From Cymbomonas tetramitiformis (lineage: Eukaryota; Chlorophyta; Pyramimonadophyceae; Pyramimonadales; Pyramimonadaceae), in NCBI GenBank assembly GCA_001247695.2, contig LGRX02035288.1, positions 1 to 64,000 of the forward strand: a stretch of DNA of 64,000 nt, given 5' to 3'. Shown here piece after piece: positions 39,260 to 50,098 of the stretch. The position numbers were made by a program, and so were the translations under genes. The first letter of the stretch is position 1. Each line of letters opens with the position of its first letter. Under the pieces are notes generated by a model. The model had not been told where the DNA came from, did no database searches, and saw only the letters and a program-made list of their open reading frames with translations.

Positions 39260-39781
39260 ATGACAAACCCACCATCCATTCACGTCTCGCTCGGAGCGAG
39301 ACGAAAGAGGGGTGCGAGAAAAAGGCGTCGCGATCGTAGAGTATGCGAGAGACCGGTCGCCGTTGTTTCGACCCAGCTCGTCGAGTCGGAAGATCTCGAA
39401 TCGACCCAAAGCGTGCAAGGGACATTTACCGTGGTAGAGATAGAGCTGTCGGAAGGCATGGTGTCGCTCACGCAAAACTGGGAAAGCGTCGATCGCGACA
39501 CCGGGACATCTTTCGAAGCGTTGCGCGTCCGGTCGGGATATCGCGAGGATCAGACAGCGTCTTGGTGCGAGCTCGTGCACCGCAAGCTGAGGTTCGTGGT
39601 GATGCGAAGTAAGATAGAGCTTGGCAGCCGCTTTCTCGTAGCCAAAATAAACGGCCTACAAGCGGCGTCGCAAGCCGTGTATTCGGATGTACGACGGAGC
39701 GCGACCTCCGACGCGATTGACGCTTTGTCCGAAAGTCTGAGAGTAGCGGAAAATATACGTAAGCTCAAACGCTTAATCTGA
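39260..39781 (+). CDS. unknown protein
   Basis: From the ATG at 39260 (MTNPPSIHVSLG), 173 codons. The first 40 residues are Arg-rich and may be a chance extension. From about 45 on it reads as a folded domain (VQGTFTVVEIELSEGMVSLT, SWCELVHRKLRFVVMRSKIE) with a C-terminal helix. Divergent from the giant surface-protein gene, whose 5' end is 182 bp away. No family recognised. Confidence 0.45.
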   Translation: MTNPPSIHVSLGARRKRGARKRRRDRRVCERPVAVVSTQLVESEDLESTQSVQGTFTVVEIELSEGMVSLTQNWESVDRDTGTSFEALRVRSGYREDQTASWCELVHRKLRFVVMRSKIELGSRFLVAKINGLQAASQAVYSDVRRSATSDAIDALSESLRVAENIRKLKRLI

Positions 39782-40093
39782 AAAGGGCGCCCTTGCCTAC
39801 ACGTCGTGCGATGGCTGATCGATTAAAATCAAGCTTTGCGATTTCACCAAAAGAACCCTGTCCGCACTCGATGGCGCACGTCGAACCACGGACAACTGCG
39901 CGTGAGCGTGTTTGTCGAAGTAACAAAGGCGCACCGATCGGTCGCGATGTTGGGTAACCGCTTCTTAGCTGTACACGCTTGGTAAGAATTGTAACATATC
40001 CGATGCGCGTTTCGGAGGTACCGTCGCACGCTTTTTTTGAGGAAAACAAACCATACGCGGCACGTCGGAAGGAGAGAGAGGGAAAAGGAAAAC

Positions 40094-40495
40094 TCACGCC
40101 TCATCGAGCGTACGATCAAACCGATTTCTCCGGCTCTGCTCCGAGCCGAGCGGCACGTCGGAACACTGCAGAGAAATCGATCGCGACACGTGCGCAAAGC
40201 ACATTCGGCGTGCTCCGTGGTCGGCGCGATCGCGTAAAATTAAAAGGAGCGTCGCCCAACTCGGAACGCGCCGATGTGCGAGCTTAAGGGGCTTCTTGAC
40301 GATGGACGTCGCTAAGACGTACGCAGCGCGTCCCGCGACCCGATTGCGGCCTACGATAACCTCACGGCACCGCGAATGCATGATGACGGTGCTTCGGCTG
40401 ACCATGTTTGCTTTTGGCGCCTTAAATCCGTCGCGCACGAGTTTCCCCGATTCCGCTCGAACGTTGACCACGCTCGCACCACTAGACTTCGCCAT
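40094..40495 (-). CDS. small basic unknown protein
   Basis: From the ATG at 40495 (MAKSSGASVVNVRAESG), 133 codons. The first 80 residues look coding and basic (FKAPKANMVSRSTVIMHSRC); the tail is less convincing. It starts 46 bp after the stop of the next gene upstream on the same strand. Function unknown. Confidence 0.35.
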   Translation of the reverse strand: MAKSSGASVVNVRAESGKLVRDGFKAPKANMVSRSTVIMHSRCREVIVGRNRVAGRAAYVLATSIVKKPLKLAHRRVPSWATLLLILRDRADHGARRMCFAHVSRSISLQCSDVPLGSEQSRRNRFDRTLDEA

Positions 40496-40540
40496 CCGAC
40501 CGCGCCGATTGAAATGGCGTCGGGTACCACACAATGGACG

Positions 40541-40785
40541 CTAAGGCGGGCACGTTCGATCGTGCAGAACGTCGAAGGTCATCGAAAAGTCGAATCGCAC
40601 AAACACGGTGTCGAACCACACACGCCCGACGTCGTACAGGAAATAATTTGAATGAACAGCCGACGCCAAACGGGACTCGTATCGCGCAATTTCAAAAGAG
40701 GGAGGCTTTCCGAATACACACGAAGCGATCGGCGCTATCGGGTACCGGCGATCTCGAAAACGGAAACCGATCACGCATATATAGA
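40541..40785 (-). CDS. truncated gene at the right border of the insert
   Basis: C-terminal fragment, about 80 codons up to the junction with repeat B, with a plausible protein sequence (SNYFLYDVGRVWFDTVFVRF). The 5' part is absent because repeat B begins at 40,786; the frame merely runs on into the repeat. This is the counterpart of the truncated ORF at 27,993 and supports the segment being an internal piece of a larger molecule. Confidence 0.4.
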
Positions 40786-40806
40786 GTTTGGATTCATTGG
40801 CCATAT

Positions 40807-41274
40807 CTCTATGACGGTCCGGTTTTTTTCAGCCTTGCGACCCACGTACGCGTAAGACCCGAACCCTGAGAGCCGGCCTGCATTTCGAACCTCCCCACCC
40901 TGCCCCCCCGCCAACCACCCCAAAAGTATTATTTCGCCACTCTTCTAGTGTGTTGGGACACCTCGCGCGCCGCACGAATCGAAGCGGTTCGCTCGCTACG
41001 CCCTGCTCCGTCAGCGCAACCATGCTCGGGCCACACCCCCTCCAATGCCCCACCTACCACAGTCTACATCAACAACCTTTTGCACTAGAATTATTAGGGG
41101 TGTGCCGAGCCTCCATGTGGCAAGGCGCGGTAGCCCCACATCCCACCTGATGTCCTTCGTCATCCCCACCATGCATCTTGCCTTCGCTTGGCCATCGAGC
41201 TACACGCCGCTACAGCACGCCAACTGCACCCTACCTGTCGTCCCACCAATTCTGGGGGGTGGACCGTCATAGAG
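40807..41274 (+). mobile_element. MITE A, copy 3
   Basis: 468 bp with the 14-bp inverted ends, flanked by ATAT on both sides (ggccATAT and ATATcctgccc). Small insertions (an extra tta and a cttcg duplication) distinguish it from copies 1 and 2. Confidence 0.85.
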
Positions 41275-41567
41275 ATATCCTGCCCTAGCCCCCCTTCGAA
41301 ATCGGCGGATCCATGGGGCTCCAAGCCACCCCAGCGGTCGAGTGACCCTTCAGGGCATGTGTTACATTGTTTTCGATGCACATGGCACCACGAGACCGAG
41401 TTTGGATTCATTGGCCATATCCTGCCCTAGCCCCCCTTCGAAATCGGCGGATCCATCCATGGGGCTCCAAGCCACCCCAGCGGTCGAGTGACCCTTCAGG
41501 GCATGTGTTACATTGTTTTCGATGCACATGGCACCACGAGACCCGAGTTTGGATTCATTGGCCATAT

Positions 41568-42029
41568 CTCTATGACGGTCCGGTTTTTTTCAGCCTTGCG
41601 ACCCACGTACGCGTAAGACCCGAACCCTGAGAGCCGGCCTGCATTTCGAACCTCCCCACCCTGCCCCCCCGCCAACCACCAAAAACGTATTATTTCGCCA
41701 CTCTGCTAGTGTGTTGGGACACCTCGCGCGCCGCACGAATCGAAGCGGTTCGCTCGCTACGCCCTGCTCCGTCAGCGCAACCATGCTCGGGCCACACCCC
41801 CTCCAATGCCCCCCACCTACCACAGTCTACATCAACAACCTTTTGCACTAGAATTAGGGGTGTGCCGAGCCTCCATGTGGCAAGGCGCGGTAGTCCCACA
41901 TCCCACCTGATGTCCTTCGTCATCTCCACCATGCATCTTGCCTTGGCCATCGAGCTACACGCCGCTACAGCACGCCAACTGCACCCTACCTGTCGTCCCA
42001 CCAATTCTGGGGGGTGGACCGTCATAGAG
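41568..42029 (+). mobile_element. MITE A, copy 4
   Basis: 462 bp, same ends, ATAT on both sides. The repeat B to its right is interrupted at 42,080 by the LTR retrotransposon. Confidence 0.85.
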
Positions 42030-42080
42030 ATATCCTGCCCTAGCCCCCCTTCGAAATCGGCGGATCCATGGGGCTCCAAG

Positions 42081-42343
42081 TGACAAGACCAGTGAAATAT
42101 ATATATATATATAAGGGCGGAATATAGATATATATCAGTGTCTCAAAAGGACTCAGAAACAAGCAGTGAATTGTCGGAATAAGCTGAGATAGATAAAACA
42201 TTACATGCTTTTATCTGTGCGGTGAGACAGTCGGCTGTCAGGGAGATGACAGATGACAAGATGGCAGGGTCACTCAGGGCAAGGGGTGAGCAAAGGATCT
42301 GGACTCCTCCCATACAGTGGGGGGAAAGTCACAGTACCCGTGA
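42081..42343 (-). repeat. LTR, left copy
   Basis: Begins tgacaagaccagtg, includes an (AT)n tract at 42,100-42,112, and ends cagtacccgtga. It differs from the right copy mainly in the AT tract and a few substitutions, so insertion is recent. Read in the element's direction this is the 3' LTR. Confidence 0.88.
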
Positions 42344-42531
42344 CACCACCTCACCCAAAAGGTGTTAGTGGGATGCCAGATGAATGCAAGCCCTAACCTA
42401 GCCCAAGGTTACTTCAAATTGTTAGGACCTAAGGAGCCTTTTCCAGCTCAACTAGAGGCACATCCGTGCGTGGGCGTTGTCCTAACACTCTAAGCACCAC
42501 AGACTAAAAGGAAGGCTGCAAACAATCTCAA

Positions 42532-43358
42532 TTAGGTTTCAGCCGCGCGATCAGGTGTCAGCGCAGGCTCCCGGAAGGCGGGGTACATGGAGTCGTCGGG
42601 CTCATCCAGCGCAAACTGATCGGCATCCTGCGGCACGGCATGGAGGGCAACGTCGTCGTCGATCGACGGTCCAACCCAAGATGCCTGCTGCTCAACTCGG
42701 AATGTCATGAAGCTGGCGACGCCTGTCGGAGGCGGCTCCGTAGGCACCACAGACTCCGGTACCGGAATATCCAAGTACACTAGATATCAAGCTGCACCAC
42801 CAACTCGGAGAGGCGGCCGGTGTCGTCGGTACCACGATAATGATGTTTCTTGGAACCAAGGATATCCTCGCGGATACCCTTGGCCCAAGCCCGATGCAAG
42901 CGCCCCTTGTACACCGCGTCAACCGTGGCATGTTGGTCGACTAGGTGCTTCCGCAACGCGACAGCGGTGTCGGAGTTGCTGGAAGCAGCAGGGGGCACCA
43001 CAGGTGGGGTGCTAGCGGTCGGAGTGTCCCGAACCGCATCCAAAAGCCGTATTGAGGCGTCCAAATCGGAGTCCCTCAATAGGCGTTTGCGAGCTCGTGT
43101 AGATGTCGCCATACTTTTGAAAGCCATAGAAAAGATGATGCGCGGTAGCACGTTTGGGTGTTGTGGCGGAAACGGAGCGAAGACGTAACGGCAAAACGTG
43201 CGGAGCGGCGAAACGAGCGTGGGGCACTTGCAAATGTCGATGTGGTCGAAGGTGTCCGGAGCACCAGCCCAAAATACGTAAACCAGCGGGATCAGGGCAG
43301 GTAAAGTAACGCAAATGAACATTGCCAAAACCGAGCAATAGCAACGCGCGGTGCCCAT
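42532..43358 (-). pseudogene. captured gene fragment inside the retrotransposon
   Basis: Two coding-like pieces. From the ATG at 43358: a membrane segment (VLAMFICVTLPALIPLVYVF), then a Thr/Pro-rich and helical part ending at 42,780. In another frame from 42,780 to 42,532: YLDIPVPESVVPTEPPPTG and an acidic tail. The sequence ccggaatatccaagtacact and the bases after it occur both near 42,762 and near 43,512, flanking the first piece as an approximately 30-bp direct repeat. It resembles neither gag nor pol, so I read it as host sequence picked up by the element. Function unknown. Confidence 0.35.
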
Positions 43359-43668
43359 GACTCGCAGCCGCAAGAGACGTCTACCGTAAAGTCATGTCCA
43401 AATCCTAGTCGCACCCAAACGCGCAAGTGCGCACCACCCCTTCAAGCGGCTGCTTAGCCAATCATGGCCAAGATAGCAAGTGGAATGAAAACGTGGATGG
43501 GGCCACGACCTACCGGAATATCCAAGTACACTAGATATCAGAAAGTCCCGTACTCGTGTGGATAAACTGTATAAGATAAATAAACCCTAAGCTAGATATA
43601 CCCGGAACGGTCTCGGACGGTCTCGGAGTCTAGCCTACCTGTGACACAGCGTGTGTCACAGTACGAAC

Positions 43669-45056
43669 CTACAGATCAGTCAGCAGTCCAGTGTTGGTCC
43701 TAGCTAGGGATCTGTCATAGGGGCCTGACCGGGACTCCCAGTCAGGGCTGCCTATACAGATTTCAGCATCCGGTGCAGGTGCCTGTGCGGCGTCAGGCTC
43801 TCCGAACACGGCAGCGGAAGCCGACGCGGCGGCAGCAGGCGGCGGGCGCGAGCGGTAGGGGGGCGCGCGCCCTTGAGCAAATGCCTCACGGCATGTGTAC
43901 GGGCACGCCCCTTTAGTGTCGGGGTGCGTGTCCGTCAGATTCCAAAGGCGAAAGCAGACCAGGCAGGGGTAACCAGTGCCCGTCCACCTCTTGGTGAGCG
44001 CGCCAGGCTGCGCGGTCCACTCACCAACGGGCTTGATGTCGGCGTTCTTGGCGGACAGCGAATTGAACGTGGGCTTTTTGACTCTGTACTCGGCGGGTTG
44101 AGAGTCAGTCGAGCGGGTGGCGAGGGGATGCTCCTCCCTCCATACCGTACGGATACGGAGGCAGAGGGCGGAGAAAGAGTAGACCTTGCCACCACGGAGC
44201 TCTCGGATGATGTTCAGGTACAACGGGGTGACGAAAGGCGATAGCTTTGCAGAGCTGGCCAGGACGTGCCACAGGTCCTTCACCCTCTTAGCCTCGCTGT
44301 AGTCGGGGTTCAGATGGGCGTGCTTGTCGCCCAGCTTGCAGATGACGGTAAGCTGAGGGGCGGGGTCGGAGTCCTCGTCGACCACGGATGCCCGCAGCTT
44401 CGACCAATACCTGTCTGTGTCAGGGTCAGGCACCCCCTCCACCTCGTACCGTAGCCGCTGGAGGACGTACCGGCCGTCAACGGGATGGGAGCGCGCGGCT
44501 TCGTGGTACAGCGCCAGTGCTGTGCCACGAAGCACCACAGGCAGAATGGTAAAGAGGATCTCGTTCAGGGTGATGTGGTAGAACTCGTGATCGTTCTCCA
44601 GGTCGAGGAGCTTCGAGAACTCAGCGTAGGAGATGGGGAAGAGGACATGTCCCAACCCAGCGAGGAGGACGGTGAAGTCAGACTCGGCCTCCTCGTTGTC
44701 CGCAGGGTGAGGCCGGTTTTCGGGTTGAAGCCGCCGGATTTCAGCACAGTCACGAGGTCGGTGGAATAGGCGAAAGCGTAGGAGAGGTTCTCCGCGAACT
44801 CCTCCTCGCGTCCCAGCTCAACAAGAGTCGAGACAAGGACGGATGGGTCGTTGAAAAACTCGAATGGGGAGGGGGCAGGCCGCGACGATGTAGGGGTCGA
44901 ACGCTGCGAGGCCATTGTGGCAATTCTCCGCTTCTCTGGCGTGCTGCCTGGCGTTGGTGAGCGCCCATCACCTGGGGTCGGCGAAGGCGAGCTGGCACCA
45001 GCCTTACGGGCTGTGCGAAGGGCTTCGGCAAGGGATTTTTGGCGGAGCTGAGACAT
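43669..45056 (-). pseudogene. Gag-like protein of the LTR element, one frameshift
   Basis: The first frame starts at the ATG at 45056 (MSQLRQKSLAEALRTARK) with a Ser/Pro-rich head. It stays coding to about 44,710 (VLKSGGFNPKTGLTL), where a one-base shift moves to the frame that runs to 43,669. The second part is helical (GHVLFPISYAEFSKLLDLEN, VKDLWHVLASSAKL, YLNIIRELRGG), as expected of a capsid domain. It ends with a knuckle-like YPCLVCFRLW..H...CPYTC, then a Pro/Ala-rich tail. Together about 460 residues. The shift could be inactivation or a ribosomal frameshift, though gag itself is not usually split this way. Confidence 0.6.
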
Positions 45057-45321
45057 GGGTAAAAAAAATTAACCCAGGCAGGCGAAAAGCTGACCGCGAA
45101 TGGGAGGCGCAAGAAATAATGTGCAAACGGTCTGGGAGCCGATCAGGGTGTCGAAATGGGTGCCGAAAGAAGAGCGTAAGCAAATTATAAGCGTAGCTCC
45201 GGGTACGTGCTGGGCGACGTGAAGATGAACTGTTGGGAACCGTCGGGAAGTAGAATCGAACTGGGGGCCGAAGCGAGCGAAAGCCGAGCGAGGAAACACC
45301 ACAAGTGGTGGAACCGTAACC

Positions 45322-45581
45322 TGACAAGAACAGTGAAATATATATATAAAAGGGAAGAATATAGATATATATCACTGGGCTCAAAAGGACTCAGAAACAA
45401 GCAGTGATCTGTCGGAATAAGCTAAGATAGATAAAACATTACATGCTTTTATCTGTGCAGTGAGACAGTCGGCTGTCAGGGAGATGACAGATGACAAGAT
45501 GGCAGGGTCACTCAGGGCAAGGGGTGAGCAAAGGATCTGGACTCCTCCCATACAGTGGGGGGAAAGTCACAGTACCCGTGA
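45322..45581 (-). repeat. LTR, right copy
   Basis: 260 bp matching the left LTR. In the element's direction this is the 5' LTR; the gag ATG is 266 bp inside it. Confidence 0.88.
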
Positions 45582-45681
45582 CCAAGCCACCCCAACGGTC
45601 GAGTGACCCTTCAGGGCATGTGTTAGATTGTTTTCGATGCACATGGCACCACGAGACCGAGTTTGGATTCATTGGCCATAT

Positions 45682-46163
45682 CTCTATGACGGTCCGGTTT
45701 TTTTCAGCCTTGCGACCCACGTACGCGTAAGACCCGAACCCTGAGAGCCGGCCTGCATTTCGAACCTCCCCACCCTGCCCCCCCGCCAACCACCCCAAAA
45801 GTATTATTTCGCCACTCTGCTGGTGTGTTGGGACACCTCGCGCGCCGCACGAATCGAAGCGGTTCGCTCGCTACGCCCTGCTCCGTCAGCGCAACCATGC
45901 TCGGGCCACACCCCCTCCGCCAATGCCCTTCACCTACCACAGTCTACATCAACAACCTTTTGCACTAGAATTAGGGGTGTGCCGAGCCTCCATGTGGCAA
46001 GGCGCGGTAGCCCCACATCCCACCTGATGTCCTTCGTCATCCCCACCATGCATCTTGCCTTCGCTTGGCCATCGAGCTACACGCCGCTACAGCATCAGCA
46101 CGCCAACTGCACCCTACCTGTCGTCCCACCAATTCTGGGGGGTGGACCGTCATAGTGATAGAG
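45682..46163 (+). mobile_element. MITE A, copy 5, right border of the composite
   Basis: Left flank ggccatat as in other copies. The right end reads CATAG-TGATAG-AG followed by TTAA: the normal CATAGAG end with a 6-bp insertion. Beyond it the sequence is unique, so this copy closes the 19.5-kb structure. Confidence 0.75.
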
Positions 46164-46483
46164 TTAAGGCTCTGACTAGTGAGAATACTACGACTGATAA
46201 ACTCAAAACCGAAAAGTGAACTTCTCGTTCTGCACCTCCCAATTCTGTACCTCGTCGCGGTGAACTGGGTATGGGTTCGTGGCTTGGTGCTCCAGAACCT
46301 GCATCAAGTTTCCGTTGGCCTTCATCGATAATTACACTCTCAACTGGCGAACTAGCAAACAACTAAGTATTATCACCAATGGATCAACTCTACACGGGAG
46401 ATAGTAGTTTACTTTGACCGGGAGGCGTGGACCTATTATCACCCGTCGGCATTCTAGTTCCTGGGTTCCAAATAAGATATGCG

Positions 46484-48690
46484 ATGCGAATAAACACCTT
46501 CCTGTATGGGCTGTGCTTTGTGGCAGTACTGGTTATCATGTCGAGCCAGCAGCTCGCCCACGACCTGATTCTAGCAGGCACCAGTATTCCCCCGGAACCT
46601 CGCAGTGTTCGCTTTCCAGTCCGCAAAGTGAAAGACAGAGTACCAACTGCTGCGCCAACAGGGTCAACAGATGTGCCAGCGTCCTTTGACGCTCACTCAA
46701 ACGCATCCGGTACGCATTCAACTCACTTGTTTCAGCAATTTCAAATCAGTTTTGGCACTCGAATCGCTCGATCGCGATGACTGACTTTCCCCTGATCGTT
46801 GCCGGGGCGTGTCTTTTCTCCTTGTCCGCGCTTGGGATATTTCTAAGTTTACATCTTCTTCATATGAGGGATTTGCACAGTAACGCGAGGCTCCCTAAAG
46901 CGACGCTCCCTCGGCGATATGCGACAGTGTGCTAGCTCGTCTCCCATGTCATGAATCTACGGTCGTGTGTCTGTGCTGCAGCTGCGAGCTCCGGGAAGCG
47001 CTTTGCATTTGTCGCGGCCAACGCGATGGATATGCGGAGAAGTGGAGTTTATATTCTGCCAACGCTTCTCCCCAGAATAAAGGGAGCTCTCGACCGATAT
47101 TGGAAGCTTCCGACGACAAGTCCTGCCTATGCCAAACCTTGGGCCTCCTGCGCAGTGGTACGGGTCCCATACTGCCCCTTTGTAACAGTCACCTTTAACT
47201 TCATCTTGCGGGATATGAGCTGCACTTTTAAGTGCCCGAATATCCATCTCTCGTGGTCCGCAGTGGTACTCCTCCACGCGGGCTGAGCTTGCATGACTGC
47301 TGCTGTCACTCATGGCGCGCCGCCAGTCTCTGCGGGTTGGTACGGCTCCCCTGCTTTCAGCGTGGCCTCTGTCGCCGGCACTCTCGGTCGAATTGTGCCC
47401 TACGTCGACCTGCATGTGTGTGCCCCTGGATGCACGTGTTGCGCTAACCCTCTGCACGATTGTGACCAAGGACCTGTGGTTTCTCAGTAAAACATAAGAA
47501 TTGCAGCTGAGTGTTTCTTGTAGCGGCATGTTGGATCCCACCGTAATGGCGTAGGTCGGGCGTCTCAGGTGGGTAACAGTGGAACAATGCTCGGAGCTCA
47601 GTATGCGGATATGATTGACGCGAACGCGATGGTCATGCGCATGAACAATGCACCGAAGCATGGCTTCGAGGAGCACGTCGGGCGCCGTACCACCGTGGCG
47701 TTCATCAACGGGCACCGGATCCATCACTGCGCCTCTCAGCCGGTGTGCACCTCGCACACTTCCCGGGCCTCCTGCGCACCTCGCACTTACCCCAAGGCCT
47801 TGCACATAGCTTGCACTCGCCCCTGGACCTCACCTACACACGCACGCGTGCACCTTCCTCCCTGTTCCGCCCATCAGCCTCGTAAGCATCCTAGTTAACG
47901 TCCTGAAGAGACGGATGGGCGATGTATGCTGTGGGCACAGGACTGCCCATGCTATCCCTATGGATACGAGACCCCAATTATTACATATTTGTGGGAACAA
48001 TTCCACTATGAGGACTTAAAGTGCGGCGCCCTCTCGGCAGGGACTCGCCTTGCTCGCTATTCTTTTGTGTGAGCTGATTGTAGCCCTCCCTGCGTTTACT
48101 CGTAAAGCTGTCTCTTGCCCAAACGTTTTTTCCTTCAAAAAGCGTGGAACTGAAGGAATGGAACTTAATCCAACGTGCAATCTAACACTTGTACCTTGTG
48201 ACGAGACCTGCGCTCTTCCACCAGACGCTCTCATCCCACAGCTTTATTCGGTCAGACATACGATAGGAGCCAAACAAAACTCTTTTCGCAGACTTGCGCT
48301 CAGAAACTGTTTGTCACTATCTCTGCAAGCTAAGTTTAAGAGCCCACCCAAATTGCAACTAAATGCAACTTGCGAGTGAAAGTGTTTTTGCATGACTTGT
48401 CAGGGTTGTGCTGAATTTCATGGATCCATTCTGCATGGTACGTTCGCACAGGTTTTGCCGCCAGAAGCACCCTCGGGAGAAGTTCATTGTACTGGATGGA
48501 GCTATGAAGGATCTGTCAACAAGGTACCTGTCACATCAGGGAGCGGCTGGAGGCTCACCGTCCGAAACTTTTCTGCCGCCATCGGGCCATCCTCCTCTCA
48601 AACGCAGCAGTCAGTGCAAGGGCGGTATTCGTGTGTTGCGCTGGGGCCTTTGCATTACCAGGATGAACTGCTACCGTGTCACTTGTTCTC
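46484..48690 (+). pseudogene. GT29 sialyltransferase-like gene, fragmentary multi-exon
   Basis: Three exons can be recognised. 46484-46709 starts MRINTFLYGLCFVAVLVIM, a Golgi-type signal anchor with a Pro/Thr stem, and ends at a gt donor. 47569-47737, after ctcag, encodes the sialylmotif L: VGNSGTMLGAQYADMID, then MRMNNAPKHGFEEHVGRRTT. 48404-48523, after tgtcag, encodes the stretch between motifs L and S (FIVLDGAMKDLSTR) and ends at aacaag|gtacct. Coding-like sequence to about 48,690 with a tcg|gtgagc donor may hold a degraded motif S. GT29 enzymes transfer sialic acid or similar sugars from CMP-donors in the Golgi. Exon order is right, but phases between exons 1 and 2 could not be matched, so an exon is missing or the gene is broken. 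Confidence 0.5.
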
Positions 48691-48699
48691 GGTGAGCTT

Positions 48700-50095
48700 G
48701 TAGTTGGGAAGAAGGACAGTTGATCCGCAGCCATATGCATCTGTGCCTGTACATGTGCTACCAGTGTAGCTGCACTTGGATCGATTCCCCAGTAGGCCCC
48801 ACAGCACTCCCATGATGGGCATCACAGGCTCTTCGCATAGAATCCGTTGCTGCACCCTGTAAAGGCGGGTGTATGCTCAGCACGACACGTAGATTGTGAG
48901 AGAGGTGGCATTGTTTCCCCCCAAAACGTGTGTGCTTTAACGAGGAGACAAAAGCCTCGACGTGCTGTAGAATGAGTGTGAGTCCTGAGATGCAGCGAAC
49001 TCATATTTCAGGTTGTGGTCTCCGGAGGATGACCCCGGAACCCTAATTCTAAACAGATTCCGGTCTGCGCGCATAACTTGCGGAACAGCTTGAGCGACCC
49101 AAGTGCTGAACGCGCACCCATATCCTTTTCGTGGGAGAGACGAGCACCCATGATTCCAACCTATCGGATGTGTTGTGAGTGATGTCGGTGGCGGGTATTG
49201 TCGGCAGAATGGTCGCCCTGTACTCGCGCCGCCTCGAGGATGAGGCCTTGCAAGCGTTCCAGGAGGTGCCTGTAGCATATCTCCCAGACCGACCATTCAG
49301 TCGTGTGCACGGTATGTAGATTATTGAGTGCACCGGCAGTCGTGGAGGGAAGGCCTCTCCCCTAGCCATGCATGCATGTTCCAGTGGTTCGCCAAGTGCC
49401 GAGAGCTGACTGGGCCTGCGGGGCACCGCGTTGACTGAATAACTAAGCCCCGCATGGGTGATCGGCAAGGAGGCCAGGCGAGAGAGAGGGGAGAGATCGA
49501 GGAGGTGAGCGCGGAGCCGCAGCGTCGGAAGAGGCCCCCCGAATACAGCTCGGGCCTGGAGGCCGTTCTCGTGAGCCTGGCCCTCTGCCATCAGGTACAA
49601 TGCCCGCCTGCAAGAAGCCTGTGATCGTACGGTCCGACGGAAGAGACGCTTGATCAAAGGCGAGAGAGTGACATGGAATTGAGAGCCGCCATTTAGCGGA
49701 TCGCGGGTAGCGGTGCACTCGACTGAGTGGCACCTACGTGTCTGTGATGTTGTGTTGGTGGCGTGTCAACTTGATTGGACGCGTGGACAATTCAGACTTT
49801 CTCTTGCGCTTGTGGCTTGGCGCGTCATCTCCTTGAGCCGCCGGGGTGGTACGTGTGGTTGTTCCTTGGGCGCCGCGCGTCCAAGGAATGGCCTACTTGA
49901 ACGACTCGGCACGTCGCGGCGCCCATGTCGTGCCGTATATCATATATGCCATGTATTTCTTGATGCAGCCAGTTATCTGTGCATTGCCTTTGAATAAATG
50001 GCCCCTTCCAGTAGGAAGAGTCACATTTTTTCTTTTTTCTTTTAAATGGGCCCGAGCCGAATGTACCTCACGCCATAATTTGGCACTTACAAATG
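48700..50095. other. no supported gene
   Basis: Continuation exons of the GT29-like gene were sought and not found. The minus-strand ORF 49,049-49,657 is of unusual composition and has no motif. Confidence 0.4.
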
Positions 50096-50098
50096 GCG

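Larger units (their letters stand above)
27993..40785. other. 12.8-kb virus-like segment inserted into repeat B
   Basis: The left junction is gagacccGA then unrelated sequence. The right junction is unrelated sequence then GAGtttggattc. An uninterrupted B unit at 41,540 reads gagacccgagtttggattc, so the segment splits one unit with a 2-bp overlap (GA) and no terminal repeats. Both junctions cut ORFs. Genes are close together on both strands, many without ATG or with frameshifts, and differ from the host genes around. Content (a possible XPG-like fragment, RING and coiled-coil proteins, a huge proline-linker protein) suggests a piece of a large algal DNA virus. A captured host fragment is possible because the TylF-like gene appears to have an intron. 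Confidence 0.65.
42081..45581 (-). mobile_element. gag-only LTR retrotransposon, 3.5 kb
   Basis: Direct repeats at 42,081-42,343 and 45,322-45,581, near-identical over about 260 bp, enclose 2.98 kb. The outer flanks are CCAAG on both sides (42,076-42,080 and 45,582-45,586), an exact 5-bp target duplication inside repeat B. The gag-like ORF is on the minus strand next to the right LTR, so the element is oriented minus. No protease, integrase or reverse transcriptase frame is visible, so it must depend on a partner element. This is the TR-GAG type of non-autonomous element. Confidence 0.85.
26653..46163. mobile_element. 19.5-kb nested composite structure bounded by MITE ends and TTAA
   Basis: The left boundary is TTAA (26,649-26,652) followed by CTCTATGACGGTCC. 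The right boundary is GGACCGTCATAG plus TGATAGAG, then TTAA (46,164-46,167). The outer ends are thus the two terminal inverted repeats of one MITE family, and the flanking TTAA fits a 4-bp target duplication. Inside are five same-strand MITE copies, a second repeat (B, about 145 bp) between them, a 12.8-kb virus-like insert and an LTR retrotransposon. Either one MITE at a TTAA site was expanded by recombination with a B-MITE array, or the whole block moved as a unit. Confidence 0.65.

Noticed and set aside
42100..42132. TATA box from the (AT)n tract in the left LTR
   Set aside because: It differs in length between the two LTRs and is better explained as a microsatellite; a promoter role cannot be judged from sequence alone.
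46957..47805. 282-codon minus-strand ORF
   Set aside because: It lies antisense to the recognisable sialylmotif L exon and has no motif of its own.
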